NCBI GenBank assembly: GCA_000949895.1
Contig: JWIT01000005.1
Coordinates: 186,001 to 250,000, forward strand
Direction of reading: 5' to 3'
Origin: Agrobacterium arsenijevicii
Lineage (GTDB): Bacteria > Pseudomonadota > Alphaproteobacteria > Rhizobiales > Rhizobiaceae
DNA: 64,000 nucleotides
Shown: positions 27,045 to 36,280 of the stretch, in pieces
How positions within the stretch are numbered: position 1 is the first letter of the stretch
Layout: every line of letters begins with the position of its first letter
Position numbers and translations under genes: made by a program
Notes under the pieces: model-generated
Databases searched by the model: none
What the model was told of the DNA's origin: nothing
What the model saw: the letters and a program-made list of their open reading frames with translations, nothing else

Positions 27045-29369
27045 ATGGTGCTGCCCGCATATACGACTTACGCTCTCTACAATCGTGATCTGGGATTGTC
27101 GCTGAAACGTGTCGCGAGCGACCCGGTCGTATCGCGCGACGCCAAATATTATGCGGACAATATCGGCAAGGTCAAAAACCTCGACGATTTTCTCAAGGAC
27201 TACAGGCTCTACTCCTACGCCATGAAAGCCTATGGCCTGGAAGAGATGACCAATGCCACGGCCTTCATGAAGAAGGTGCTGGGAAGCGACCTCAACGATG
27301 CCAACAGTTTCGCCAACAAGCTGAAGGACACACGCTACCGCGACTTCGCCGCGGCGTTCGATTTCGGCAATATCAAAACGGAAAAAGCGGTTCAGACCAA
27401 ATCCCAGCAGGACCGGCTGATTGCCACCTATCACGACACGATCAAACAGGAAGGCGCGGAACTAAAGGAAGAGACGCGTTTTTACAACATCATCATCGAC
27501 AAGGTTGGCCATGTCGATGATATCTTCAAGAACACGCGGCTTCGGGATTATATTTTCAAATCCTTCGGCGTTGATGCCGAAACCTTCAGCTACAAGCATG
27601 TCAAGGATGTTCTGAGCAGCGACATCAGCAGTGCCGATAGCTATGTCAACAAGACCTACAAACCGTTGATCACCGACTGGCAGGCAAAAACGGCCGACCT
27701 GCGCATCGAGCGGGCGAAGATTGCCTCCACCGACAAGGTGGCGCTCGCAAAGATCGACTATCTGATCAGCCAATATAACAAGCGTATCAACGCTGCCAAC
27801 AAGCTGTTCGAGATGGCGGCGGCGTTTAATTTCCGGGACGATGGCCGCGTGGATGATGGCATGCTGGCGCAGACGGCAGCCCAGAAGCGGCTGACCAACG
27901 AGACCTATGTTCTCTCAAACCCCCGTCTGACGCAGGCTGGTGCTGTTCTCAACCGTGATTATTTCGCGGACAAGATGAAAAGCATCACCGAGGCCAGCCA
28001 GATGACCCAATTTGTGCGCCTGAGAACGATGCTCATCGTCAGCTTCAATCTGACGGACAACGACAAGACCGATGAGAAAATCAGGTGGGCTCTTTTACAA
28101 AAACCGGATGATCCGCAAAGCCCGATCCACAAGGAGAAAGACATGGGCCTCGTCGATCTGGCGCGGGCCTTCAATTTCGGTGCGGACGGCAAGGTCGAGC
28201 CCGGAAAGGTCGTGCAGACCGAACCTCAGCTCAGCACCATGATGAACCTCTATTTCAGCCGTTACGACGACAAGGACGAGGCGGCGGACGAAAAGGTGAT
28301 CAAGGATTTCAAACGCTATGTCGGCCTGACAAAAAACCTCGAGGATTTCCTGTCAAATGCGCAGGCTGCGGTCGTTATTCGAAACTTCGCCCTCAAGGCC
28401 TTTGATATTCCCGCTGAGGAAGCGTCACCCTTCAAGCTCAAACGGGTATTCACCAGCGATCTGTCGGACCCGAAAAGCTATGTTAACACCCTGAAGGACA
28501 ATCGCTTTGTACGGCTGGCCAAGGCTTTCAACTTCAATGCCGAGGGCAAGATCGGCTCGCCACGGCTCGCCCAGGCGGAAAACGAAATCACCCGCATCTC
28601 GCGGAGTTATTTGACGGAAGTCACCCGTTGGGACAAGGACAAGAAGATCAAGGAAAAGGGGCAAAAAGAGGTCACTTATTATCGCGAGAAAATGGAGACG
28701 CTCGAAACCGTCGACCAATTGCTTGCAGACCGCCGCCTGCTCGATTTCATGCTGGTTGCGGAACGCATTGATCCCAAATCGGTCACCACCGATTATCTGA
28801 AGAAGATTTTCAAGTCCGACCTTAAGGATGCCAAAAGCTTCGCCAATACCGAAAAAGATGCCCGCTTCCGCGCACTTGCCGGTTCTTTCAATTTCGACGC
28901 CAAGGGAAATATCGCCGCGAAAGCCGGCCAGGGCGTGCAGAATACCCGCAGCCTAATGGAAACACGCGACAAATATGTTCGCCAGACCCTTGAGCAACGG
29001 GCCGGTGAAGAAAATTCCGGCGTTCGCCTTGCGCTTTATTTCAAACGGATGGCCGGCGGTATTTCCAATCCTTACGACATACTGGCTGACAAGGCGCTTG
29101 CCGAATTCACCCGCACTGCTCTTGGAATTCCGGCCGAAACCGCAAATTCCAAGGTGGATGCGCAGGCAAAGATGATCGAGAAGAAGCTGAAGATAAAGGA
29201 CCTGCAGGACCCCAAGAAGGTGGAAAAGCTGGTCAACCGCTTTCTGCTGATGTACGAAGCCAACAATTCAGCGCCTGACCATCGGTTGGCACTATTGGGT
29301 GGCAGTTCCTCGATCAGTGGCAATACCCTTGCGACATTGGCCCAACTGCGCGGCGCCCGCAGAAGCTAG
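27045..29369 (+). CDS. DUF1217 multi-repeat protein
   Basis: 774 residues made of about five copies of a DUF1217-like unit: a helical segment ending in a (V/I)(L/F)xSDLxDxxSxxN(K/T)-type motif followed by RFxxLAxAFNF and a short glycine-containing turn. Examples are GSDLNDANSFANKLKDTRY with AAAFDFG, TSDLSDPKSYVNTLKDNRF with AKAFNFN, and KSDLKDAKSFANTEKDARF with AGSFNFD. No signal peptide or membrane segment is evident. DUF1217 proteins are found mainly in alphaproteobacteria and some lie near flagellar genes; the function is unknown. ATG 27045 or GTG 27048 may start it (GGAGG at 27037-27041). Convergent with graK. Confidence 0.75.
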   Translation: MVLPAYTTYALYNRDLGLSLKRVASDPVVSRDAKYYADNIGKVKNLDDFLKDYRLYSYAMKAYGLEEMTNATAFMKKVLGSDLNDANSFANKLKDTRYRDFAAAFDFGNIKTEKAVQTKSQQDRLIATYHDTIKQEGAELKEETRFYNIIIDKVGHVDDIFKNTRLRDYIFKSFGVDAETFSYKHVKDVLSSDISSADSYVNKTYKPLITDWQAKTADLRIERAKIASTDKVALAKIDYLISQYNKRINAANKLFEMAAAFNFRDDGRVDDGMLAQTAAQKRLTNETYVLSNPRLTQAGAVLNRDYFADKMKSITEASQMTQFVRLRTMLIVSFNLTDNDKTDEKIRWALLQKPDDPQSPIHKEKDMGLVDLARAFNFGADGKVEPGKVVQTEPQLSTMMNLYFSRYDDKDEAADEKVIKDFKRYVGLTKNLEDFLSNAQAAVVIRNFALKAFDIPAEEASPFKLKRVFTSDLSDPKSYVNTLKDNRFVRLAKAFNFNAEGKIGSPRLAQAENEITRISRSYLTEVTRWDKDKKIKEKGQKEVTYYREKMETLETVDQLLADRRLLDFMLVAERIDPKSVTTDYLKKIFKSDLKDAKSFANTEKDARFRALAGSFNFDAKGNIAAKAGQGVQNTRSLMETRDKYVRQTLEQRAGEENSGVRLALYFKRMAGGISNPYDILADKALAEFTRTALGIPAETANSKVDAQAKMIEKKLKIKDLQDPKKVEKLVNRFLLMYEANNSAPDHRLALLGGSSSISGNTLATLAQLRGARRS

Positions 29370-29441
29370 ATCATTCGGTAGCGCAACAATCGAGTATTAT
29401 GCTGGCCGCAGGTTTTCACCCCGCGGCTAGCGTCTTGTCCG

Positions 29442-30728
29442 TCAAACCCGCTCATCACCCGAGGTGCGGTAAAGCAGGGTCAGCACGGTCAGCATCAGCC
29501 CCAGCAGCGCGACCGAGCCGAAAATGTAGAAATTCCACTCAGGCGCCAGCCCCCGCTGCAGGACGAGGCCGCCAATCATGGGACCGGCGATGCCGCCAAG
29601 CCGCCCGACCGCCAGCGAAAAGCCAAGACCAGTGCCACGAATATGGACGGGGTAAAGCCTCCCGACCAGAACATTGGCGAGAATCTGGGTTCCGATCGTT
29701 CCGGCACCAGCAAGGGCGACGAAGAGATAGAGAAGCGGCCCCTTGTTTACCGTCAAAGCCCAGATCGAAGCGGCACCGATGGCAAACAGAACCGCCACGA
29801 CCACCTTGACGTTACCCTTGTCGGCGAAACGTCCGCCGATGAGGATACCGATTGCCGCGCCGACATTGAGCATGATGGAAAAGCTGAGCGCCGAGCTGAT
29901 ATCATAGCCCATCTTGTTCATGATGGTGGGCAGCCAGTTGACCATGCCGAAGGTCAGGAGCAGTGAGCAAAAGTGAATGCCCCAGGCATTCAGCGTCGAA
30001 AGCAACCGGCCTTCCGAGAACAGGGCGCTAACGCCGCCCTTTTGGATTTTGGTATGCGGCACGATACGTTGCAGGCCATAGGTGTCGCAAACCCCATCGG
30101 CTTCCGCCTGCCGGCCCTTGCTCGCCAGCCATTCAGGCGATTCCGGCAAAAGCCGCATGAACAGCGGCAAAAGGATGAGCGGCAGGCCGCCGATCAGCAT
30201 CAATGGCCGCCAGCCATAGGCCTCCAGCAGGAGGATGCCCATGAGGCCGGAGAAGATGCCGCCAATAAGGTAGCCGAGGAAAGACAGGGAATTTGCCTGC
30301 GCCCTGCGTTTGGGCGGCGAGAATTCCAGCACCAGCGCCGTCACCGTCGGCAAAAGCGCGCCAAGGCCGAGACCGGCCAGAAAGCGCGTGATTTCGAAGG
30401 CGAGGAAGTTCGGCGTCATGGCCGAGGCGATCATCATCGCAGAAAATCCGGCAAGGCTGATGAGGACGACCTTGCGGCGGCCGATACGGTCCGCCATGGT
30501 GCCAGCAAACAGCGCACCGAGCAGCATTCCCATCAATGTCAGCGCGGCGGCGCGCCCGACCATGGCGGGATTGAGCGCCCAGGCCCCTTCCTTCAGCAGC
30601 GCCGGCGCAACAGCACCGTAAACGACCAGATCGTACCCGTCGAACATGATCATCAGGCCGCATGTCGCGATGACGCCGGCCGGGTTTTTCGTCCGCACTG
30701 AAGCGGCGCTCATATAGTTCGTGGACAT
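29442..30728 (-). CDS. graK: MFS transporter GraK, aromatic acid:H+ symporter type
   Basis: 428 residues with 12 predicted membrane segments. Signature motifs of the aromatic-acid symporter family are present: FDGYDLVVYGAVAP in segment 1 and GTMADRIGRRKV in the 2-3 loop. GGGAGG precedes ATG 30728; the frame opens ten codons earlier. It is the last gene of the gra cluster, 220 bases after graE, a gap large enough for its own promoter. Uptake of gamma-resorcylate is the expected role by position and family. Confidence 0.87.
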   Translation of the reverse strand: MSTNYMSAASVRTKNPAGVIATCGLMIMFDGYDLVVYGAVAPALLKEGAWALNPAMVGRAAALTLMGMLLGALFAGTMADRIGRRKVVLISLAGFSAMMIASAMTPNFLAFEITRFLAGLGLGALLPTVTALVLEFSPPKRRAQANSLSFLGYLIGGIFSGLMGILLLEAYGWRPLMLIGGLPLILLPLFMRLLPESPEWLASKGRQAEADGVCDTYGLQRIVPHTKIQKGGVSALFSEGRLLSTLNAWGIHFCSLLLTFGMVNWLPTIMNKMGYDISSALSFSIMLNVGAAIGILIGGRFADKGNVKVVVAVLFAIGAASIWALTVNKGPLLYLFVALAGAGTIGTQILANVLVGRLYPVHIRGTGLGFSLAVGRLGGIAGPMIGGLVLQRGLAPEWNFYIFGSVALLGLMLTVLTLLYRTSGDERV

Positions 30729-30880
30729 ATTCCTCCCTTTCACGCATGAACGCGCCATCCGGAATGGATCGACGTCTTCCCGTTCTTGCGATTGCTCCGT
30801 GGGTACCCGGCTTGCTCCACCCTGATGTGTGTCCCGCTCCTGTCAAGACACATATCGCCGATGTCACCCGCCTCCGATTA

Positions 30881-30907
30881 AATGTTGCATTTGCAAAAAT
30901 TGCAATT
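30881..30907. promoter_or_regulatory. Candidate GraR site upstream of graK
   Basis: The stretch AATGTTGCATTTGCAAAAAT contains, on the opposite strand, TGCAACATT, the same nonamer found upstream of graD at 36136-36144, and it includes two TTGCAA palindromes. The match suggests a common regulator; binding is inferred only. Confidence 0.35.
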
Positions 30908-30948
30908 GAAATATTAACGATGATCAACCGCCATCGCTCGTGTGAATC

Positions 30949-31287
30949 TCAGTCGCGTTGCAGCCCCGAAATTCTCGACAGCGTTGGCGTCCAGCTCAAA
31001 ATACGAATGCGGTTATAGACGCCGTGGATGACAAACGGATCGGCGTCGCTGAAAGCGATGACATCCTCGATGTTACAGGCTTCGACAATGACGAGGGCGG
31101 CCGCAGACCCTCCGCTATCCGCCTGCATCGGCCCGGACGCAAGAATTCTGAACCCTTCCGGCACGCCATCTTCGTTGCGCAAATGGGCTTTGTGAGCGTC
31201 CATCTGCGCCACCCGTTGCTCCACGGCTGCGGGATCGCTCTCGGCAAAACGCACGTAAAGCCCGAGCCGGTCGCTGCCGCCGGTCAT
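30949..31287 (-). CDS. graE: YciI-like protein GraE
   Basis: 112 residues of the YCII-related (ferredoxin-like) fold: LYVRFAESDPAAVEQR, the central AHKAHLRNE-type segment with histidine, and the C-terminal ADPFVIHGVYNRIRI, which matches the DPF-x-G-(V/L) motif of this family. YciI-like proteins accompany many aromatic-degradation operons; some act as small isomerases or dehalogenase-like enzymes. GraE of Rhizobium sp. MTP-10005 has no proven function. Its ATG overlaps the graB stop codon. Confidence 0.82.
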   Translation of the reverse strand: MTGGSDRLGLYVRFAESDPAAVEQRVAQMDAHKAHLRNEDGVPEGFRILASGPMQADSGGSAAALVIVEACNIEDVIAFSDADPFVIHGVYNRIRILSWTPTLSRISGLQRD

Positions 31288-32174
31288 CGGGCGAGCACGA
31301 AATCGTGGTTCACCGACCAGAACCAGTCGCCGGCAAAACCCAGATCCCCTGCCTTCTTCGCATCTTCCACCCGCTGAAAATCGGCCAGCAGGCTTTCCTT
31401 CACGCCAAAAACCGCGTCCGAACGGATGTAGGGATCATCAGGGTCGAAAATATGGGTGACGAGCGTGGTGAAACCTTCTGCCGAAACGATATAATGCAGG
31501 TGTGCCGGCCGGTAAGGATGCCGCCCCATGGCCCGCAGCAGCTGCCCGACCGGGCCATCATCCGGTATCGGGTAATATTTCGGCTTCGTAGCCCGGAACC
31601 AGTAGCGCCCGTCTTCACCCGTGACGAATACGCCGCGCAGGTTGAAATCGGGCTGAATGCCCTTCTGCTGCACGTCGTAGAAACCTTCGTCATTCGCCTG
31701 CCAGACATCGATGCGGGCGCCTGCGACCGGCACTCCATCGGTGTCGAGGATGCGACCGGTGACCACCATATCCTCGCCCTTGCCGTCGAGGCAGATATTG
31801 GCGCCCATCGGCATTTCCGGCGCATCGGCCACATGAAAAGGCCCGAGAACAGTGGATTCAGACGCGCCGCTCGGTTTGCGGTGATTGATCGCATCGACCA
31901 GCATCGAGACCCCGAGAATATCGGAAAACAGGATCCACTCCTGCCGCCACTCGTTGCAGATCTGGCCAACCTCGGTCAAAAAATGGATTGCCTTCATCCA
32001 TTCTTCCTCAGTCGGCTCGATCTCTTTCACCGCCTCGTGAAGCTTGCGGGTAACGACCGCCATGATCTCCCTCAGGCGCGGATCGTCGCAATCGCGCATA
32101 CGGGCGATCACGGTCTCGGCCGAACGTTCCTCGACGAAATAGCCGTCGTCACCGGTCGTTTTCATGTCCGTCAT
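31284..32174 (-). CDS. graB: Hydroxyquinol 1,2-dioxygenase GraB
   Basis: 296-residue intradiol dioxygenase that cleaves hydroxyquinol (1,2,4-trihydroxybenzene) to maleylacetate. An N-terminal helical linker/dimerisation domain (residues 1-100) precedes the beta domain carrying the non-heme Fe(III) ligands: tyrosines in GFYDVQ and KYYPIPDD and histidines in HPYRPAHLHY. GGGAGGAAGAC precedes ATG 32174. It sits between graC and graE. Catechol dioxygenase is the nearest alternative, but the flanking maleylacetate reductase and resorcinol hydroxylase genes fix hydroxyquinol as the substrate. Confidence 0.93.
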   Translation of the reverse strand: MTDMKTTGDDGYFVEERSAETVIARMRDCDDPRLREIMAVVTRKLHEAVKEIEPTEEEWMKAIHFLTEVGQICNEWRQEWILFSDILGVSMLVDAINHRKPSGASESTVLGPFHVADAPEMPMGANICLDGKGEDMVVTGRILDTDGVPVAGARIDVWQANDEGFYDVQQKGIQPDFNLRGVFVTGEDGRYWFRATKPKYYPIPDDGPVGQLLRAMGRHPYRPAHLHYIVSAEGFTTLVTHIFDPDDPYIRSDAVFGVKESLLADFQRVEDAKKAGDLGFAGDWFWSVNHDFVLAR

Positions 32175-32186
32175 GTCTTCCTCCCA

Positions 32187-33242
32187 TCACTCCGGCCGTG
32201 CGCCCTCGAAGGCGCGTTGCAACAGCGCACGGATCGCGATTTTTTCGATTGGCCGCGGACACCAGTAAGGATTGGCCGTCGCAAGCTCGGCCATAGGATC
32301 GAGATTTTCCGGCCGCACGCCGAGCGCAGCAAGACTAGCCGGCGCGCCGAGCCGGACGGCAAAGTCGTAAAGTCCTACCCCGGCCTTGCCACCAACCAGT
32401 GCCGCCAGCGGCGCAAGCAGATCCGGCACCGCCTCTTCCACATAAGCGATGGTGTGCGGCAGAAGCACCGCATGGGTTTCCGCGTGCGGCAGGTCCAGAC
32501 TGCCGCCCAGCGTATGGCAAAGCTTGTGATGCAGCGACATGCCGACGGCGCCCAGCACCGTGCCGCACAGCCATGCGCCGTAAAGCGCGGCTTCCCGCGC
32601 CTCGATATCCTGCGGCTGCGCTCTAACGCCGGGAAGCGCCTCGATCATTGCCCGCAATCCCTCCACCGCCATCAGACTGATGATCGGATTACGGTCCTGC
32701 GCGTAAAGGGCTTCCGCCGCATGGGCCATGGCGTTCAGCCCGCTCGTCATGCTGATGCCGACCGGTAATCCAAGCGTCAGCTCCGCATCATAAATCACCA
32801 CTTCCGGCAGGATTTCCGGCCCGCGCATGGTGGTCTTCACGCCATTTTCCGTCTGGCCGAGAATGGGCGTCACTTCCGAGCCGGCATAGGTCGTCGGAAT
32901 GACGATCTGCGCCGCATCGGTGCGCAGCGCAATGGCCTTGCCGAGACCGGTGGTGGAACCACCACCCAGCGACACCACACAATCCGCACCGGCCGCACGA
33001 TAAACATCGACCGCCCTTTTCGTCACCTCGACTGGTGTGTGCATGGCCGCATCGGAAAAGACACCGGCAGCCAGTGGGCCGAGCCGAGCGGCCAAGGCTT
33101 CCGCATCACCCTTCTGGTGGGGGGTGGAAAGCACCAGCGCCCGCGACAGGCCAAGGCGGCGGATTTCCTCCGCCACGCCCATTGAACTGCCCGCGCCGAA
33201 GACGATGCGGGCGGGGGCGGCCGTATAGACAAACGGCTGCAT
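32187..33242 (-). CDS. graC: Maleylacetate reductase GraC
   Basis: 351-residue iron-alcohol-dehydrogenase-like enzyme reducing maleylacetate to 3-oxoadipate with NAD(P)H. The nucleotide-binding motif GGGSTTGLGKAIAL and IPTTYAGSEVTPILG are typical, and the C-terminal HHKLCHTLGGSLDLPHAETHA carries the residues that in relatives bind metal. It lies directly downstream of graF, 3 bases after its stop. Confidence 0.94.
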   Translation of the reverse strand: MQPFVYTAAPARIVFGAGSSMGVAEEIRRLGLSRALVLSTPHQKGDAEALAARLGPLAAGVFSDAAMHTPVEVTKRAVDVYRAAGADCVVSLGGGSTTGLGKAIALRTDAAQIVIPTTYAGSEVTPILGQTENGVKTTMRGPEILPEVVIYDAELTLGLPVGISMTSGLNAMAHAAEALYAQDRNPIISLMAVEGLRAMIEALPGVRAQPQDIEAREAALYGAWLCGTVLGAVGMSLHHKLCHTLGGSLDLPHAETHAVLLPHTIAYVEEAVPDLLAPLAALVGGKAGVGLYDFAVRLGAPASLAALGVRPENLDPMAELATANPYWCPRPIEKIAIRALLQRAFEGARPE

Positions 33243-33245
33243 GGC

Positions 33246-34229
33246 TCAAGCTCCGTCGAGCTTGAACAGGCGGCGCGCATTGGTGCGGCCGATCTTCACC
33301 CGGTCTGCCTCGGCGATGCTCGTCGCGTTAAACCAGTCCGAGGCGTGGTCGATATTCTCGAAGGGCCAGTCCGTGGAGAACAGGATGCGGTCGGCGCCGA
33401 TTTCCAGAATGGCGTCGATCAGGGTCTGGGTGCGGAAATTGCCCGAGGTGGTGATGTGGAAATTCTCGTTGAAATAATCCATGAAACGGCGCTTGGCCGG
33501 ATAGCGCGGCGGCAGCTTCACCCAGGCATTGCGATGGTCAATGCGCCACATCATGTAGGGCAGGCCCTCGCCCATGTGGCCGAGAATGATGTTGAGGCGC
33601 GGATGCTCGTCGAACAGACCTGATGCCATGAGGCGCAGCGCATGAACCGCCGTTTCCTGCGCAAACGCCCAGGTGGGGCCAAGCAGCCAGGGGTGGCCGT
33701 CATAGATGCGCGAATCCTGTGGCAGCGGATTACGCGGATGCAGGTAGAAAGGCACATCGAGCTTTTCGACCTCGCCCCAGAACGGACGATATTGCGGCAG
33801 GTCGTAATAAAGCGGCGTCTGGCCATCGCCTTCCTGGCTGAAGCCGTTGACGAGCGCACCGACGAAACCGAGATCGTTGACACAACGCTGAAGCTCCTCG
33901 GTCGCCGCATCCGGGTCCTGCAACGGCAGCGCTGCGAAGGCGAGGAAGCGGTCCGGCCGCTTGGCGCATTCCTCGGCCAGAACGTCATTGGCGCGCCGCG
34001 CAATCTCGATCGCCTTCTTCGTGTCGGGAATGGCCTGCACCGCCGGTGCATTCAGCGACAGGATCATGGTCTCGATGCCATGCGCATCCATCAGCTTCAG
34101 GCGCGTATCCTGAATGTCGAGCAGGCGATGCTGCAGTTCCTTCCAGTAATCACCGGGCACGAACCCGGCCGAATCCTGAAGTGTTTCCGGGATTGCGAAA
34201 TGCTCTTCGAGAGCGACCTTGCCTTGCAT
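33246..34229 (-). CDS. graF: Gamma-resorcylate (2,6-dihydroxybenzoate) decarboxylase GraF
   Basis: 327-residue amidohydrolase-superfamily decarboxylase converting 2,6-dihydroxybenzoate to resorcinol and CO2. Length and sequence match the enzyme of Rhizobium sp. MTP-10005 almost exactly from memory. The metal site is Glu8 and His10 (MQGKVALEEHF), a histidine in FYLHPRNP (His164 in the known structure) and an aspartate in FSTDWPFEN (Asp287). GGAGGAAACAAC precedes ATG 34229; the frame opens nine codons earlier. Confidence 0.96.
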   Translation of the reverse strand: MQGKVALEEHFAIPETLQDSAGFVPGDYWKELQHRLLDIQDTRLKLMDAHGIETMILSLNAPAVQAIPDTKKAIEIARRANDVLAEECAKRPDRFLAFAALPLQDPDAATEELQRCVNDLGFVGALVNGFSQEGDGQTPLYYDLPQYRPFWGEVEKLDVPFYLHPRNPLPQDSRIYDGHPWLLGPTWAFAQETAVHALRLMASGLFDEHPRLNIILGHMGEGLPYMMWRIDHRNAWVKLPPRYPAKRRFMDYFNENFHITTSGNFRTQTLIDAILEIGADRILFSTDWPFENIDHASDWFNATSIAEADRVKIGRTNARRLFKLDGA

Positions 34230-34274
34230 GTTGTTTCCTCCGAAATCGCTGTTCAATTGCCGCCAGATGTGCGG

Positions 34275-35504
34275 TCAGTATTGGCCCTTGGGTTCCAGCC
34301 CGAGCATGCTCTGGCCGATCATGGTGCCCACGGCATCCCAGTTCATGCTGATATGGCGGCCGACCGCATTCGCATCCCGCCAGGCCCGCTGCACGGGATT
34401 GGCAAGATCAAGCCCGACACCGCCGGTAGAATCGTTGAGTGCCTGCACGGCGCGCAGCGCCAGAGAGACGGAAAAGGACTGGCCGCGACGGCTGAGAAGG
34501 CGGTCATCCACCGTGAATTCCGCCCGGCCTTCGACCCTGGCCTGCGAAAGCGCCTGTGCCCGGGCAACATCGCGCAGCAGGATTTCGCAAGCTGCATCGA
34601 CGCTCGCCGCCGCTTCCGCGACACGCAGCTGGATGGTCGGGAATTCGGCCATGCGGTTGTTGCCGCCCGCCACCGCACCGCGCGTCACCCGGCCGCCGAC
34701 GTGATCGACATAGGCGGCAAGCGCGCCCTTGGCCGCGCCGACGCCCGTTGAGGCGAGACAGGAAGGGATGCCGGTCAGAAGCGGCATGTTGAAGAGGCCT
34801 TCCTCCGCATAACAGCGTCCGCCAGGCGTGTTGCCGCTTGTGGCGTCCGGAAAGGTCAGAACCCGGTGTTTGGGAACAAAGACGTCATCGAGCACCAGCG
34901 TCTTGGAACCCGTGCCGGCCAGCCCCACCACATGCCAGGTGTCTTCAATGGCATATTGGCTTGCGGGCACGAGAAGGAAGGCGGGAACCGGTTTGCCCTC
35001 GCCTTGCGGCGGCAGGATGGCGGCGCAGAGAGACCATTGCGCATTCTCGCAGCCCGAGGCAAAGGCCCATTTGCTGCTCAGGCGATAACCGCCATCGGCG
35101 GCCTCCGCCATCTTCACCGGCGCATAGGAACCGCACAGAAGCGCGTCAGGATTTTCGCCCCAGACATCGGCCTGCGCCTCCTCTGGAAACATTGCCAGCA
35201 GCCATTGATGGGCGGAAAGCAGGCCGGCAACCCAGCCGGTCGACGCACAGGCCGCCGAAAGCTCGATATTGGCCTCAACCAGCTCGGCGAAATCGCCGCC
35301 TTTGCCGCCAAAGGCGCGCGGTTTGACGATATCGAAATAGCCGATGCCGCGCAGCGCCTCGATATGGGCGGCGGGAACGCGCCGGGCCTCCTCGGTCTGT
35401 CTGGCGCTAGACCGAAAAAGATCGGCTATGCCGGCAACGCTGCTGACGAGGCGGGCAGACGGGATCGTTTGCGCCGACTGCGGCGCATGGCTCATATCGT
35501 TCAT
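34275..35504 (-). CDS. graA: Resorcinol hydroxylase, oxygenase component GraA
   Basis: 409 residues of the acyl-CoA-dehydrogenase-like group D flavin monooxygenases (relatives HpaB/HsaA type). It hydroxylates resorcinol to hydroxyquinol with reduced flavin from GraD. Typical stretches are CASTGWVAGLLSAHQWLLAMF in the N-terminal helical part and GTGSKTLVLDDVFVPKHR in the beta domain. The frame extends far upstream, but GGAGAC before ATG 35504 and loss of homology fix the start. Confidence 0.92.
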   Translation of the reverse strand: MNDMSHAPQSAQTIPSARLVSSVAGIADLFRSSARQTEEARRVPAAHIEALRGIGYFDIVKPRAFGGKGGDFAELVEANIELSAACASTGWVAGLLSAHQWLLAMFPEEAQADVWGENPDALLCGSYAPVKMAEAADGGYRLSSKWAFASGCENAQWSLCAAILPPQGEGKPVPAFLLVPASQYAIEDTWHVVGLAGTGSKTLVLDDVFVPKHRVLTFPDATSGNTPGGRCYAEEGLFNMPLLTGIPSCLASTGVGAAKGALAAYVDHVGGRVTRGAVAGGNNRMAEFPTIQLRVAEAAASVDAACEILLRDVARAQALSQARVEGRAEFTVDDRLLSRRGQSFSVSLALRAVQALNDSTGGVGLDLANPVQRAWRDANAVGRHISMNWDAVGTMIGQSMLGLEPKGQY

Positions 35505-35556
35505 GATTGTCTCCTTCCGGAAATGACTTGGCCGGTAACTATCTGGCCGGAAAATA

Positions 35557-36096
35557 TCAGGCGGGCACGCCTGCCGGGCTTGCGGCGCAATATTGGGCGT
35601 TTTCATAAAGCAGCGGCCGCGTCGTCTCGCTGACATCGGCCGACACAACCTGTCCGATAAACACCGTATGCGTTCCATATGGCATTGCCGCGACACGGCG
35701 GCAGGCGATGGCGGCATGGGCCGTGGGCAGATAGAGAACGCCGTTTTCGTGACGCTGCCACTCACCGTTGCGGAAGCGCTCTTCCGGCGAAACCTTGCCG
35801 CTGAAAGCATCGGACAGGGCAATCTGGTCCTGCGTCAGCACGTTGACGATGAAATCAGGCCGGCAGAGCAGCAATTCGTGCAGCAGCGTGCGGTTGTTCA
35901 GGCAAACCAGAAGAGAGGGCGGCTCCATCGAGACCGATGTCACGGCCGTAACCGTCATGCCGTGATCGCGCTGATCACCGGAGGCACAGGCAGTGATGAC
36001 CGTCACGGTTGCCGGAAAACGGCGCATCGTCGTGCGGAAATTCTGGCCGACGCCTTCAGGCGCAAGATTGTTCAGGCCAAACAGTGCTGATGTCAT
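35557..36096 (-). CDS. graD: Resorcinol hydroxylase, flavin reductase component GraD
   Basis: 179-residue HpaC-type flavin reductase supplying reduced FAD or FMN to GraA. The family pattern is VTVITACASGDQRDHGMTVTAVTSVSMEPPSLLVCLN followed, near residue 85, by FIVNVLTQDQ. GGGAGG precedes ATG 36096. It is the first gene of the minus-strand gra operon and faces graR across a 184-base regulatory gap. Confidence 0.93.
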   Translation of the reverse strand: MTSALFGLNNLAPEGVGQNFRTTMRRFPATVTVITACASGDQRDHGMTVTAVTSVSMEPPSLLVCLNNRTLLHELLLCRPDFIVNVLTQDQIALSDAFSGKVSPEERFRNGEWQRHENGVLYLPTAHAAIACRRVAAMPYGTHTVFIGQVVSADVSETTRPLLYENAQYCAASPAGVPA

Positions 36097-36131
36097 GAGA
36101 TCCTCCCAAATCCTGCATTCTTAATTATTTT

Positions 36132-36158
36132 CATTTGCAACATTTGTCAATGCAAATG
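36132..36158. promoter_or_regulatory. Inverted repeat CATTTGCA-N11-TGCAAATG between graD and graR
   Basis: A perfect 8-base inverted repeat (36132-36139, 36151-36158) lies in the divergent graD/graR promoter region, 36 bases upstream of graD. MarR regulators bind such short palindromes. The nonamer TGCAACATT inside it recurs upstream of graK. Confidence 0.5.
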
Positions 36159-36280
36159 CTTTTCGATGCCAGATATCGCGATATGGCCTTGCAGTCCCCG
36201 GTCTTCTGGAGCGAAACTATTGAAACTGATGGATTATGCCGGTACAGCCGATGGGTGCGTCGCAGGATTAGCGCACATGG

